A stretch of 64,000 bases of DNA from Mycolicibacterium septicum DSM 44393 (GTDB taxonomy: Bacteria; Actinomycetota; Actinomycetes; Mycobacteriales; Mycobacteriaceae), in NCBI RefSeq assembly GCF_000455325.1, contig NZ_HG322951.1, positions 3,826,493-3,890,492 on the forward strand. The letters run 5' to 3'. A program made the position numbers and the translations under genes. The notes beneath the pieces were generated by a model. The model was given only the letters and a program-made list of their open reading frames with translations. It ran no database searches and had not been told where the DNA came from. This document shows positions 23,246-32,230 of the stretch, piece by piece. How positions within the stretch are numbered: the first letter of the stretch is position 1; every line of letters begins with the position of its first letter.

Positions 23246-24061
23246 TCAGAGCATGACCTGGCGGTTGACGTCCTTGTACAGCAGGTATCGGAAGTTGGAC
23301 GGCCCGCCGGCGTAGCAGGCCTGCGGGCAGAAGGCGCGTAGCGACAGGAAGTCGCCTTCCTGAACCTCCACCCAGTCTCCGTTGAGGTGATAGACGGCCT
23401 TGCCCTCCAGCATCAGCAGGCCGTGTTCCATGACGTGGGTCTCGGCGAACGGAATGGTCGCGCCGGGTTCGAAGGTGACGATGTTGACGTGCATGTCGTA
23501 CCCGAGGTCCTGCGGGTCGAGCATGCGTGTCGTGCGCCATTTGCCGTCGGTCCCCGGCATGGCTGAGGGTGCGATGTCCTGCTCGTTGCCGAACTTGACC
23601 GACACCGGGTGGCCTTCGATGGCCTCATAGCGTTTGCGGATCCAGACGAACGTCGCGTCGGCGTCGCCGTTGTTGTGGGCCGACCAGTCGGTGCCTGCCG
23701 GAAGGTAGGCGAAGCCGCCCTCGGTGAGTGTCTGCGACTGACCTGCCGCGTCGACCGTGAGCGCACCGGAGGTGACGAACAGGAAGCTCTGCACCTCGGG
23801 CTGCGGCTCGGGTCGCTGCGCCCCACCGCCCGGCTTGACCTCGACGATCGCCTGGTAATACGTCGTCGCACCACCGGCGACCGGCCGGTTGATGATCCAT
23901 GCGCGCGTATCGGTCCACTCCGGGAACACCGAGGTGACGATGTCCGAGAGGACGCCGCGCGGGATCACCGTGTAGGCCTCGGTGACGATGGCACGGTCGG
24001 TCAGCAGATCGGTCTGCGGGGGCAGGCCGCCGCGGGGCGTGTAGTACGACGCAGTGGTCAC
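23246..24061 (-). CDS. allE: (S)-ureidoglycine aminohydrolase
   Basis: 271-aa bicupin that hydrolyses S-ureidoglycine to S-ureidoglycolate and ammonia using Mn. Two cupin domains: the first around EVQSFLFVTSGALTV, the second with the metal set ETHVMEHGLLMLEGKAVYHL and the downstream FCPQACYAGG. GTG 24061 is chosen because AGGAG precedes it and it overlaps the previous gene's stop by four bases (GTGA); the longer frame adds Arg-rich sequence read through that gene. Second gene of a two-gene operon with the aldolase-like protein. Confidence 0.93.
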   Translation of the reverse strand: MTTASYYTPRGGLPPQTDLLTDRAIVTEAYTVIPRGVLSDIVTSVFPEWTDTRAWIINRPVAGGATTYYQAIVEVKPGGGAQRPEPQPEVQSFLFVTSGALTVDAAGQSQTLTEGGFAYLPAGTDWSAHNNGDADATFVWIRKRYEAIEGHPVSVKFGNEQDIAPSAMPGTDGKWRTTRMLDPQDLGYDMHVNIVTFEPGATIPFAETHVMEHGLLMLEGKAVYHLNGDWVEVQEGDFLSLRAFCPQACYAGGPSNFRYLLYKDVNRQVML

Positions 24062-25335
24062 TGGGTGCTCCTGGTTGTGCGGCCGAGCGCGATGTCGCGC
24101 ACGGTGGACATGGAGAGATCGGTGGCAGTCTCGATCTCGTCGACGGTGAGCGCGCCGCACACGCTGCCACGATGGATCACGTTGGCCAGTGCGCGGGCGG
24201 TGGCCGGCTCGTCCATGACGGTCGAGTCGAGCCGGTGGACGTAGTTGCGCAGGCGCTTCGCGGCGGGCGCGAAGGCGCCGCGGTAGAACGCGTAGGTCGC
24301 CAGGTATCGGGTGACGAGTTGGGCGGGATGCATGTCCCAGCCCTGGTAGATGCCGCGTTCCAGGTGGCGCCGGACGAGGCGTGCGTGCAGCTTCCAGGCC
24401 ATGGCGACGTTGTCGGGGTCGCCGACCGGCAGGATGTTGGTCGAGCCGTCGGACATGTGCACACCCGTGCCCGCCACGGCCAGCTGCATGACGTTCTTGG
24501 CGTGGTCTGCCGCCGGATGCTCCATCGACTGGTAGGCGGCGGCGATACCGAGGGACGCCGAGTAGTCGTAGGTCCCGTAGTGCAGCGAGCTGACGCGGCC
24601 CTGGCCGGCGTGGATGAACTGGGCAACGGGTGCGCGCCCATCGGCGCCGAGGATCGCTTGGGGCGTTTCGACCTGCACTTCGAAGCGGATGCGGCCGGCC
24701 GGCAGCCCGTTCGCACGCTCGAGGGCGCCCGCGACGACGACCATCGCCTCAACCTGGTCGACGGACGTCACCTTGGGGAGGGTGAGAGTCAGGCCGTCCG
24801 GGAGTCCGCCGGATTCGACGAGCCCGCTGACGAACATGTCGAGTGTGCGCAGTCCGCGTGCCCGGGTGCCGGGTTCGAAGCACTTGAAGCGGGTGCCGAC
24901 GAACGGCGTCGAGGTGCCCGCGTCGAGCGCGATCCGCAGCGCGGCGATCGCCCGTGCGACATCGGCATCCTCCGTCGCATCGTCGAAGGTGCCGTAGCCG
25001 TCCTCGAAGTCGATGCGGAGGTCTTCGATCGGCTCGGTGGTCAGCTTGTTCTCGACGAGGGCTGCCAGCGTCTCGGGCGCACAGTCGGTTCCGCTGCTCG
25101 CACCGACGAGTGCAGCCACCGCGTCTAGCCCGCCCGCGTCCTTCGCGGCTGCGAGAGCGGTGGCGCCCCAGTCGGCGGGCATCGCCGCCGAGTACCGGTT
25201 ACCCGGGACGTAAACGGTGTGGATCGGCTGCCGACGGCCGTCGTCACCGGGGTATCGGTCCACCAGTTGTGCGTCGGCGGCCTCCAGGCGGCGATCGACG
25301 TCGGCCAGCACCGCATCGTCGAGGCGTCGTGTCAC
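24058..25335 (-). CDS. HpcH/HpaI aldolase / malate-synthase-like protein (DUF6986 type)
   Basis: 425 aa. TIM-barrel features of the citrate-lyase/malate-synthase superfamily: an acidic metal motif DLRIDFEDGYG, the strand-end Glu in RFEVQVETPQ, the Asp region SLHYGTYDYSASLG and a late QGWDMHPAQLVTRY. GTG 25335 is chosen because the operator at 25378-25392 would otherwise lie inside the gene. It is coupled to allE, whose pathway ends in glyoxylate, and enzymes of this fold condense glyoxylate with an acyl-CoA. A role in glyoxylate disposal is plausible but unproven. Confidence 0.8.
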   Translation of the reverse strand: MTRRLDDAVLADVDRRLEAADAQLVDRYPGDDGRRQPIHTVYVPGNRYSAAMPADWGATALAAAKDAGGLDAVAALVGASSGTDCAPETLAALVENKLTTEPIEDLRIDFEDGYGTFDDATEDADVARAIAALRIALDAGTSTPFVGTRFKCFEPGTRARGLRTLDMFVSGLVESGGLPDGLTLTLPKVTSVDQVEAMVVVAGALERANGLPAGRIRFEVQVETPQAILGADGRAPVAQFIHAGQGRVSSLHYGTYDYSASLGIAAAYQSMEHPAADHAKNVMQLAVAGTGVHMSDGSTNILPVGDPDNVAMAWKLHARLVRRHLERGIYQGWDMHPAQLVTRYLATYAFYRGAFAPAAKRLRNYVHRLDSTVMDEPATARALANVIHRGSVCGALTVDEIETATDLSMSTVRDIALGRTTRSTQ

Positions 25336-25377
25336 AGGTGTCCCCTCCCCGGTCTGGAAGTTTCCGTGTAAACAGAA

Positions 25378-25392
25378 TTCCACATTGTGGAT
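25378..25392. promoter_or_regulatory. AllR-type operator, site 3 (aldolase-allE)
   Basis: TTCCACATTGTGGAT, arms TCCAC/GTGGA around ATT, 42 bp upstream of the aldolase-like gene's start. Same pattern as sites 1, 2 and 4. Confidence 0.75.
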
Positions 25393-25444
25393 TTTAGCGC
25401 GAGGGTTATCAGCGCATCATGCCCGGATCATGCGCGAACACTTT

Positions 25445-25459
25445 TTCCATATTGCGGAA
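25445..25459. promoter_or_regulatory. AllR-type operator, site 4 (regulator gene)
   Basis: TTCCATATTGCGGAA, 53 bp upstream of the IclR-family gene, consistent with autoregulation. Confidence 0.65.
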
Positions 25460-25512
25460 AATATCTTGCACATGTTGAATGGAACGACAATCGTCGACCG
25501 GGAGCGAACTGT

Positions 25513-26274
25513 ATGGCGGAGAAGTCGGGCGGCGTGCAGTCGGTGGAGCGCGCGTTCGAGTTGATGGAATTGATCGGACGCGCCGGAGGAGAGTGCTCGC
25601 TGACGGAGTTGTCGGCAGAGTCTCCGTTGCCGCCACCGACAATCCACCGTCTCCTGCGCACGTTGGTCGGAATCGGCTATGTGCGGCAACTGCCCAATCG
25701 TCGCTACGCGCTGGGGCCGAGATTGATACGGCTCGGTGAAGTTGCGAACCGCCAGCTGGGCGCCGTCGCCGCCCCGGTGCTGCAGTCGTTGGTCGACGAA
25801 CTGTCGGAGACGGCAAGTCTTGCAGTGCTCGACGGTGACATGGTGATCTACACCGGACAGGTTCTGCCCCCGAAGCTGATGCGGACGGACAGTGAGGTCG
25901 GCAAGCGCGTCGGGCTGCACACAACCGGCGTGGGCAAGGCGGTCTTGGGCGAGTTGGATGATGCACGCATCCTGAAACTGGTGACGCAGTCTGGATTTCC
26001 CGCACCGACCGAGAACAGTGCCTCGACCCTTTCCGCGGTGTTCGCGAACGTCGAACGCGTGCGCGTCGACGGCTATGCGATCGACAACGAGGAGTTCGAG
26101 ATCGGTGTTCGCTCCGTCGCGATGGCCGTGCCCGGCGCTCCGACGCCGATGGCAATCGGCATCTCCGGGCCCTCAGCTCATGTCACTGAGGAATTGATCG
26201 CTCGGGCCGTCCCCGCATTGAAGAACGCGACCGGCGTGATCTCGGAAGCCCTGATCGGGGCGAAGGAACGCTAA
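25513..26274 (+). CDS. IclR-family regulator of allantoin genes
   Basis: 253 aa. N-terminal winged HTH (ECSLTELSAESPLPPPTIHRLLRTLVGIGYV, shown by LPPPTIHRLLRTL) and the C-terminal IclR effector domain (GLHTTGVGKAVLGEL, YAIDNEEFEIGVRSVAMAV). E. coli AllR, of this family, represses allantoin genes and is relieved by glyoxylate. It is divergent from the aldolase-allE operon; the 15-bp palindrome before each unit of the locus is its likely site. ATG 25513 begins the conserved MAEKSGGVQSVERAF; the longer frame adds residues read through the operator. Confidence 0.92.
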   Translation: MAEKSGGVQSVERAFELMELIGRAGGECSLTELSAESPLPPPTIHRLLRTLVGIGYVRQLPNRRYALGPRLIRLGEVANRQLGAVAAPVLQSLVDELSETASLAVLDGDMVIYTGQVLPPKLMRTDSEVGKRVGLHTTGVGKAVLGELDDARILKLVTQSGFPAPTENSASTLSAVFANVERVRVDGYAIDNEEFEIGVRSVAMAVPGAPTPMAIGISGPSAHVTEELIARAVPALKNATGVISEALIGAKER

Positions 26275-26332
26275 ACCTTCACCCTGTGCAGATCCATGCT
26301 TTGCGGATCCGGGATCCGCACTCAACCAATAC

Positions 26333-26346
26333 TAGAACGTGTTCTA
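26333..26346. promoter_or_regulatory. KstR-type operator
   Basis: TAGAACGTGTTCTA matches all fixed positions of the mycobacterial KstR consensus TNNAACNNGTTNNA (cholesterol-regulon repressor of the TetR family). It ends 9 bp before the start codon of the esterase gene, so bound repressor would block its transcription. Confidence 0.7.
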
Positions 26347-26355
26347 ATTCGGTGT

Positions 26356-27513
26356 ATGTCCAGTCCGGCGGCGGGGCACGCTGACCCCGCGTTTGCGGAA
26401 GTGAAAGCCGTCTTCGAAGCAGGTTTGGCCAACGGCGACGACCTCGGTGCCGCGGTGGCGGTATTCGTCGACGGTCGTGCGGTGGTGGATCTGTGGGGAG
26501 GCATCGCCGACAGACGGACCGGACGTCCATGGACGCGCGACACCGCCTGTCCGACCTTTTCCTGCACCAAGGGTGTGACGGCGACCGCAGCCCTCATGGT
26601 CGCCCAGCAATGCGGCCACGACGCCGACGAACCGGTGAGCGCTTGGTGGCCGGAATTCGCACAGCACGACAAGCACGAGACCACGCTGAGTGACCTGATG
26701 GCCCACCGAGCCGGGTTGCCCGTCTTGGAGCGCCAGGTTTCGGTGGCCCAAGCCGCGGATCCCGCGGCGATGGCCGACCTGTTGGCGAGCCAAAGCCCGC
26801 TCTGGCGGCCCGGCACCGAACATGGTTATCACGCTTTGACTTTCGGATGGCTGGCCGGCGAATTCGTGCGCCGCCACACCGCCATGTCGGTCGGCGAGTT
26901 CACCCGGCGCAACCTGGGCGATGGGCTGCTCATCGGCGCTTCCGGTGAGGCGGTGCGCGAGGCCGCCCGGGTCAGTTCGCCACCGCCCGAGCAGCGGGTG
27001 TGGAGCGCCGAGAACGCGCCGCCGATACCGGACGACACAGTCGCCGAGATGGTGACCGCGATGTCCGATCCAGAATCGCTGTTCATCCGAGCATCGTCGA
27101 ATCCCGTTGCTTCCTATAACGATCCAGAAGTACTGGCGGCCGGCTGGCCCGCGGCCGGCCTCGTGACCACCGCTCGTGATCTGGCCAAATTCTATGGCGA
27201 CCTGATCAGCGGAACCCTGGTTGCCCCTGGTCCTCTGCGGGAAGCGATCACTGAACGTGTACGCGGCCGTGACCGGGTACTGCGCCTGGAAAGTGCATTT
27301 GGGCTCGGCTACATGCTGCCGTCGCAGAACTTCGTGGTGCCCGAACCTGCGCAACGGACCGTCTTCGGGCACCCGGGAGCCGGTGGTTCGGTGGGACTGG
27401 CCGATCTCGAACACAAGGTCGCCTTCGCCTTCGTGCCCAATCTGCGCCGCGACTGGCTGGCCGGCGATCGCCGTGCCTATCGGCTCATCGCCGCGGTGTA
27501 CGACGCGCTGTGA
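26356..27513 (+). CDS. Serine hydrolase, class C beta-lactamase fold esterase
   Basis: 385 aa. The SxxK nucleophile motif appears as FSCTKG and the Tyr-x-Asn equivalent as YHAL in EHGYHALTFGWL, as in EstB/LipE-type esterases; the C-terminal FGHPGAGGS serves as the KTG-like box. No signal peptide, so probably cytosolic and acting on lipid or steroid esters and not on penicillins. ATG 26356 is selected because the frame upstream covers the KstR-type operator. Placement under that box suggests a link to sterol catabolism (inference). Confidence 0.9.
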   Translation: MSSPAAGHADPAFAEVKAVFEAGLANGDDLGAAVAVFVDGRAVVDLWGGIADRRTGRPWTRDTACPTFSCTKGVTATAALMVAQQCGHDADEPVSAWWPEFAQHDKHETTLSDLMAHRAGLPVLERQVSVAQAADPAAMADLLASQSPLWRPGTEHGYHALTFGWLAGEFVRRHTAMSVGEFTRRNLGDGLLIGASGEAVREAARVSSPPPEQRVWSAENAPPIPDDTVAEMVTAMSDPESLFIRASSNPVASYNDPEVLAAGWPAAGLVTTARDLAKFYGDLISGTLVAPGPLREAITERVRGRDRVLRLESAFGLGYMLPSQNFVVPEPAQRTVFGHPGAGGSVGLADLEHKVAFAFVPNLRRDWLAGDRRAYRLIAAVYDAL

Positions 27514-27589
27514 CACCGCGAAGCCACTGCTCCCCCGCCGTCAACACCGGCAATGCGTGCCAGTTGATCGGGCTGGTCGGATGTCAGCG

Positions 27590-28318
27590 CTACAACCGCC
27601 GAACATCGAGGGCGGTCTCTGTCACCTCGGCAGTGCCACGTCGTTCGACGAAATATGCTCCTGCTGTGTCGTTTTCGGCGACGGCTTCCACGTACTGAGT
27701 ACCGCGGTAAACAAGGCCGGCGCCGTCATCGGAGGCAAACGCTGATGGGAGGACCCCGGTTCCAACCAGCTCGTGCAGCAGCGGCCGACGCTGATCCTCG
27801 GAGTCGTAGTGCACGCCGTTGGCGTAAGGCAGGAACCGCAGCCCGTTGGTGACAGGCCGTAGTTGCGGGCCGAACGAATCGGTGGTGCCGCCGACATGCC
27901 AGCAGATAGAGCCGGCGGAGACGCCCGTCAACACCACACCGGCCTGCCACGCCGCCCGCAGCGATTCATCCACGCCATGCAACCGCCACATCGCCAGCAG
28001 TCCCGCGACGCTGCCGCCGAACACCCACACCACATCCTGCTCCAGTAGATGCGCGGTGACATCGTCAACCGTGGGCATCGGGAACAACGCCACATGCGAC
28101 GGGACGAAGCCACGGACCTGGGCCGCCTCGGTGAGGTAATGCAGCACCGCTTTGTCGTCACCCATCGCCGTCGCCAACAGGCACACCCGCGGAGGCCGTC
28201 CGGTGACGCCGGAAAGCTCGACCGCATAGTCGGTCATGGCCGTGAACTCGAACCGCGTGCGCTGTCCCGGACCTATCCCGCCGCTGGTTGCCAGAATGGT
28301 CGGCGCGTCCGCAGGCAT
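27590..28318 (-). CDS. Peptidase E-like (S51) serine peptidase
   Basis: 242 aa. The nucleophile elbow GVSAGSICW and the preceding FGGSVAGLL fit the S51 family, which includes aspartyl dipeptidase PepE and cyanophycinase. The frame is open upstream to 28453, but ATG 28318 gives the usual family N-terminus (PTILATSGGIGPGQRTRFEF) and length. It is divergent from the F420-type oxidoreductase gene. The biological substrate may be Asp-X dipeptides. Confidence 0.85.
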   Translation of the reverse strand: MPADAPTILATSGGIGPGQRTRFEFTAMTDYAVELSGVTGRPPRVCLLATAMGDDKAVLHYLTEAAQVRGFVPSHVALFPMPTVDDVTAHLLEQDVVWVFGGSVAGLLAMWRLHGVDESLRAAWQAGVVLTGVSAGSICWHVGGTTDSFGPQLRPVTNGLRFLPYANGVHYDSEDQRRPLLHELVGTGVLPSAFASDDGAGLVYRGTQYVEAVAENDTAGAYFVERRGTAEVTETALDVRRL

Positions 28319-28455
28319 AGCGTCGACGGTAAGCGCATTGGCCGCGGTTCGCTGGTATTGAGGGCGCTCTACCGACATCGCGTGCCGATCCGGAATAAAC
28401 CCGGCACCAAGTGAACTTGGCTCAAGAGTCGCCCTTCCCCGTCTCAGGAGCACCC

Positions 28456-29265
28456 ATGACTCGTCCCATCCGCGTCGCCGTGCAGATCCAGCCCGGTGGC
28501 ACGCCCGACTACCGCACGTGGCGCGAGGCCGTCCTGGCCGCCGACGACCTCGGCGTCGACGTAATCTTCGGCTACGACCACTTCCACCGCCCGGCGATGG
28601 AGGCCATCGTCGACGGCAAGCCCGTCCTGAACGACGAGCAGCCCGACGTCTCCAACTTCGAGGGCTGGACCGCGCTCGCGTCGTGGGGTGAGATCACCTC
28701 ACATGCCGAGATCGGGCTCCTCGTCACCGGCGTCGGCTACCGCAACGCGGACCTACTCGCTGACATGGCACGCACCGTCGACCACATCAGCGACGGCCGC
28801 CTCATCCTGGGCCTCGGCGCGGGGTGGTACGAAAAGGACTACACCACCTACGGTTACGACTTCGGCACCTTCGGCTCCCGCTTCGATCTGTTCGACGAGA
28901 GCCTGATCCGCATCGAGAACCGGCTCGCCGCGCTGATTCCGCCGCCCGTGCGCAAACTGCCGATCCTCATCGGCGGCACAGGGCCCAAGCGCTCGCTGCC
29001 CGCCGTTGCCCGGCATGCCGACATCTGGCATGCGTTCCAAGACCTCGACGCTTTCCGCAGGTCGAGTGACCTCGTCGACGAGCTGGCCGCAACCTTCGGC
29101 CGCAACGGTGCCGATATCGAGCGCTCCACGCTCTGGGAGAACGCCGATAGCGCCGATGCCTTCCGGGAGGCCGGCGTCACGCTGTTCCAAACCGAACTCA
29201 CCTCCGACAACGGTTACGACCTCTCGTCTCTCAAGCAGGTGCTGACATGGCGGGACAACGGCTGA
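28456..29265 (+). CDS. LLM-class F420-dependent oxidoreductase
   Basis: 269-aa luciferase-like TIM barrel. Motifs typical of the F420 group are present: the N-terminal VAVQIQPGGTPDY, the glycine segment ISDGRLILGLGAGWYEKDY and LPILIGGTGPKRSLPAVARHAD. Start ATG 28456 follows CAGGAG. Such enzymes use F420 for redox of varied substrates; no neighbour points to one. It stands as a single gene. Confidence 0.9.
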   Translation: MTRPIRVAVQIQPGGTPDYRTWREAVLAADDLGVDVIFGYDHFHRPAMEAIVDGKPVLNDEQPDVSNFEGWTALASWGEITSHAEIGLLVTGVGYRNADLLADMARTVDHISDGRLILGLGAGWYEKDYTTYGYDFGTFGSRFDLFDESLIRIENRLAALIPPPVRKLPILIGGTGPKRSLPAVARHADIWHAFQDLDAFRRSSDLVDELAATFGRNGADIERSTLWENADSADAFREAGVTLFQTELTSDNGYDLSSLKQVLTWRDNG

Positions 29266-29340
29266 CCGCAACCGAAGACTTGAGCGTTCGGCGTTAGCGG
29301 ATTCTGTTGGCGCGGAACGGCTTGCGCAGGACTGCCGTGG

Positions 29341-29820
29341 TCACCGGAGATCTTTGATCATCGCCAGCCCGAGCGGGCCGTTTCCCGGGCCGACTTCACG
29401 AAATCCCTTGCGTTCGTAGAGGCGCTTGGCGGGATTGCGGACGTGAACGTTGGTGCACATCATGTCGACGTGTGGTGAAAGGTCCGCGAACAGCGCGTCC
29501 AGCAGCAAGCCGCCAACCCCACCGCCACGCCGTGCGGGTGCGACTCCAATGCAGAGTTCCGGCAGCGGCGCGCCATCGGCGCCGGAGCGCAGTGGCGGAC
29601 TGCTGTAGTACGTCCACACCGCACCAATGGGCAACTCGCTCCGATCCTCGGCGATGATCGGTATGGCCCCCGGCGGCGGGAGCATCTCGAGCACTTCATC
29701 GTCGTCTGGGTCGGGAAGAGGCCGGTCCTCGATAATGCAGGCGTGGCGGGCCATCTCGACGACGAAGGCGTGGTCGTCGGCGGTGGCTGCGCGAAGCCGC
29801 ACAGTGGACTGATCGGCCAT
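29341..29820 (-). CDS. GNAT-family N-acetyltransferase
   Basis: 159 aa. Motif A of the acetyl-CoA site is ELCIGVAPARRGGGVGGLLLDAL, whose core RRGGGVGG fits Q/RxxGxG/A, followed by VRNPAKRLYERKGFREVG (motif B). Start assigned at ATG 29820, before MADQSTVRLRAAT; further in-frame starts upstream cannot be excluded. Acetylated substrate unknown. It is divergent from the GMC oxidoreductase. Confidence 0.85.
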   Translation of the reverse strand: MADQSTVRLRAATADDHAFVVEMARHACIIEDRPLPDPDDDEVLEMLPPPGAIPIIAEDRSELPIGAVWTYYSSPPLRSGADGAPLPELCIGVAPARRGGGVGGLLLDALFADLSPHVDMMCTNVHVRNPAKRLYERKGFREVGPGNGPLGLAMIKDLR

Positions 29821-29965
29821 CTGCAGATTGTGGCAGATGCTCATCGCGGCACGGGCATCGTTTTCGGCGGTTGCGGCAGGGGCCAGCACGGGAATGCGCA
29901 CTTACCGGGCGGTCATCGGACAAACTAGGACACGCATCCGACGCCATGGAGGAACGATCCCGGAA

Positions 29966-31651
29966 ATGACCCCCGTCGCCGAATTCGACTTCATCATTGT
30001 GGGAGCGGGCAGTGCGGGCTGCCTGCTCGCCAATCGGCTCAGTGCCAACCCAGCCCACCGTGTGCTCTTGATAGAAGCGGGCGGCAACGACAACTGGTTC
30101 TGGATCAAGGTGCCGGTGGGTTATCTGTACACAATCGCCAACCCGCGCACCGACTGGTGCTTCACGACCGAGGCCGATCCGGGTCTGGCCGGCCGCAGCA
30201 TTCACTACGCGCGGGGCCGCGTGATCGGCGGCTGCTCGTCGATCAACGCCATGATCCACATGCGCGGACAGGCAAGCGACTATGACCTGTGGGCGCAGGC
30301 CACCGGTGACGACCGATGGCGTTGGGGTGGCCCGGACTCTCCAGGCGAAACACTGACGATCTACAAGGAGTTAGAGGACTACTTCGGCGGAGCCGACGAT
30401 TGGCACGGCGCCGGTGGGGAGATCCGCGTCGAACGGCCGAGGGTGCGCTGGAAGATCTTGGATGCCTGGCAGGCCGCCGCTGCCCAGGTGGGCATCGCCG
30501 CGATCGAGGAATTCAATCGCGGCGACAACGCCGGCAGTGCGTACTTTCATGTCAACCAACGGCGCGGCCGGCGCTGGTCGATGGCCGATGCTTTCCTGCA
30601 TCCGATCGCCCACCGACCCAATCTCACCGTCTACACCCAGACCCAGGCCTTGCGGCTGCTGATGGACGATCAGGTCCACGAAGACCAGCGTCGCGGTGCC
30701 TGGACCACGGCTCGGCACCGCGTCACCGGCCTGCGGCTGCTCAAAGACGGCCAAAACGTCGACGTCCGTGCCCGCCGCGAGGTGATCCTGAGCGCTGGAT
30801 CGATTGGCTCGCCGCAACTCATGCAGGTCTCGGGTCTGGGCCCGGCCGAACTGCTCACCGAGCATCAGGTGCCGGTGGCCGTCGACCTGCCTGGGGTGGG
30901 TGAAAACCTCCAGGACCACCTGCAGCTGCGAACGGTCTACCGGATCAAGGGTGCTCCGACCGTGAACACCCTGTACCGGAATTGGATCACCCGTGGAGGC
31001 ATGGGGCTTCAGTACCTGATGCTGCGATCGGGACCCATGACCATGCCACCCTCTACCCTGGGGGCCTTCGCCAAGAGCGATGCCGCGCTCTCCAGTCCCG
31101 ATCTGGAGTGGCATGTGCAGCCCTTGTCGTTGCCCAAGTTCGGCGATCCACTGCACCCTTTCGCAGCGATCACTCCCTCGGTCTGCAATCTGCGCCCGAG
31201 CTCGCGTGGCCACGTGCGGATAGCCGATGCAGACCCGCTGACCCACCCGAAGATTCTCTGCAACTATCTGTCGACTGACGACGATCGTCAGACCGCCGTG
31301 ACCGGACTCCGGATGACCCGGCAGATCATGGCGGCGCCGGCGCTGGCCCGCTACCAACCGCAAGAATTGCTTCCCGGCCCGCAACTGGTGAGCGACGAAG
31401 ACCTGCAACAGGCGGCCGGCGAACTGGGTACGACCATTTTCCACCCGGTGGGCACCTGCACGATGGGATCCTTTGACGCACAGGGTATCCCGAAGTCAGC
31501 CGCCACGGTGCTCGACACCGACTGTCGCGTGTACCGTGTCGCCGGCCTTCGAGTGGTCGATGCTTCGGCGATGCCCACCATCACTTCCGGTAACACCAAC
31601 GCGCCGGTCATGCTGATTGCAGAGCGCGCAGCGCGGGCGATCCTGGGATGA
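29966..31651 (+). CDS. GMC-family FAD oxidoreductase (choline dehydrogenase-like)
   Basis: 561 aa. The N-terminal ADP-binding fold reads FIIVGAGSAGCLLANRLS and the GMC signature 1 lies around GRVIGGCSSINAMIHMRG. The C-terminal catalytic His is in FHPVGTCTMG and the FAD/Asn region is in GNTNAPVMLIAERAA. It oxidises an alcohol group with FAD; the substrate is unknown. ATG 29966 follows GGAGG at 29948; a longer frame upstream lacks conservation. Single gene. Confidence 0.92.
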   Translation: MTPVAEFDFIIVGAGSAGCLLANRLSANPAHRVLLIEAGGNDNWFWIKVPVGYLYTIANPRTDWCFTTEADPGLAGRSIHYARGRVIGGCSSINAMIHMRGQASDYDLWAQATGDDRWRWGGPDSPGETLTIYKELEDYFGGADDWHGAGGEIRVERPRVRWKILDAWQAAAAQVGIAAIEEFNRGDNAGSAYFHVNQRRGRRWSMADAFLHPIAHRPNLTVYTQTQALRLLMDDQVHEDQRRGAWTTARHRVTGLRLLKDGQNVDVRARREVILSAGSIGSPQLMQVSGLGPAELLTEHQVPVAVDLPGVGENLQDHLQLRTVYRIKGAPTVNTLYRNWITRGGMGLQYLMLRSGPMTMPPSTLGAFAKSDAALSSPDLEWHVQPLSLPKFGDPLHPFAAITPSVCNLRPSSRGHVRIADADPLTHPKILCNYLSTDDDRQTAVTGLRMTRQIMAAPALARYQPQELLPGPQLVSDEDLQQAAGELGTTIFHPVGTCTMGSFDAQGIPKSAATVLDTDCRVYRVAGLRVVDASAMPTITSGNTNAPVMLIAERAARAILG

Positions 31652-31746
31652 GTCGGCGAATTCTGAGAACTCCTCCAACTGGGCCTTCGCCATGGGTATG
31701 CGTTTTCCCTTGAAGGGTCTCCGGCTTTCCTGAAGTGTTGGAAAGC

Positions 31747-32133
31747 ATGAATCGCAACGTGCTCATCCGCGTATTTGCCGCCCTACGGTTCACTACTGGT
31801 GTCGCCGCCTGGTTGGCTCCGAACACCACAGGTCGGCTCATCGGACTCAATTCCGGCCGCGATCAGCCCCTCACCACTCAACTTTTCGGCTCACGTGAGC
31901 TGACGTTGGCAGTCGCGATCACCGATACCGCTTCACCGCGATTACAGACGCGCGCGCTACAGCTAGGACTGCTCACCGATCTCCTGGACGTCATCGCCGC
32001 CGTGCGCGGGGTACGAGCCCGCACCTTGTCGGCCACTGGCGCCATCCTCACCGGAGGCGGAGCTGCGTTCTTCGCCGGATTAGGAGTCGCGGCACTCATA
32101 GGGCGAGCACAATCGGCCGTGAGTTCGGCCTAG
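31747..32133 (+). CDS. Small hypothetical membrane protein
   Basis: 128 aa with three or four hydrophobic segments: an N-terminal FAALRFTTGVAAWLAP, a middle TRALQLGLLTDLLDVIAAVRG, and a C-terminal Gly/Ala helix. It resembles small actinobacterial DUF4267-like membrane proteins, but I cannot place it firmly. ATG 31747 is used; an in-frame start four residues earlier exists. No operon partner. Confidence 0.65.
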   Translation: MNRNVLIRVFAALRFTTGVAAWLAPNTTGRLIGLNSGRDQPLTTQLFGSRELTLAVAITDTASPRLQTRALQLGLLTDLLDVIAAVRGVRARTLSATGAILTGGGAAFFAGLGVAALIGRAQSAVSSA

Positions 32134-32230
32134 CAAGGCGCAACGACTCCCCTGGCCGCCGCAGTCGCCTGGTCACTCAACCTGATGGGCAGTCGACGTG
32201 GAGGTGGTCAGAACAGGAAGGACGTGAGTA

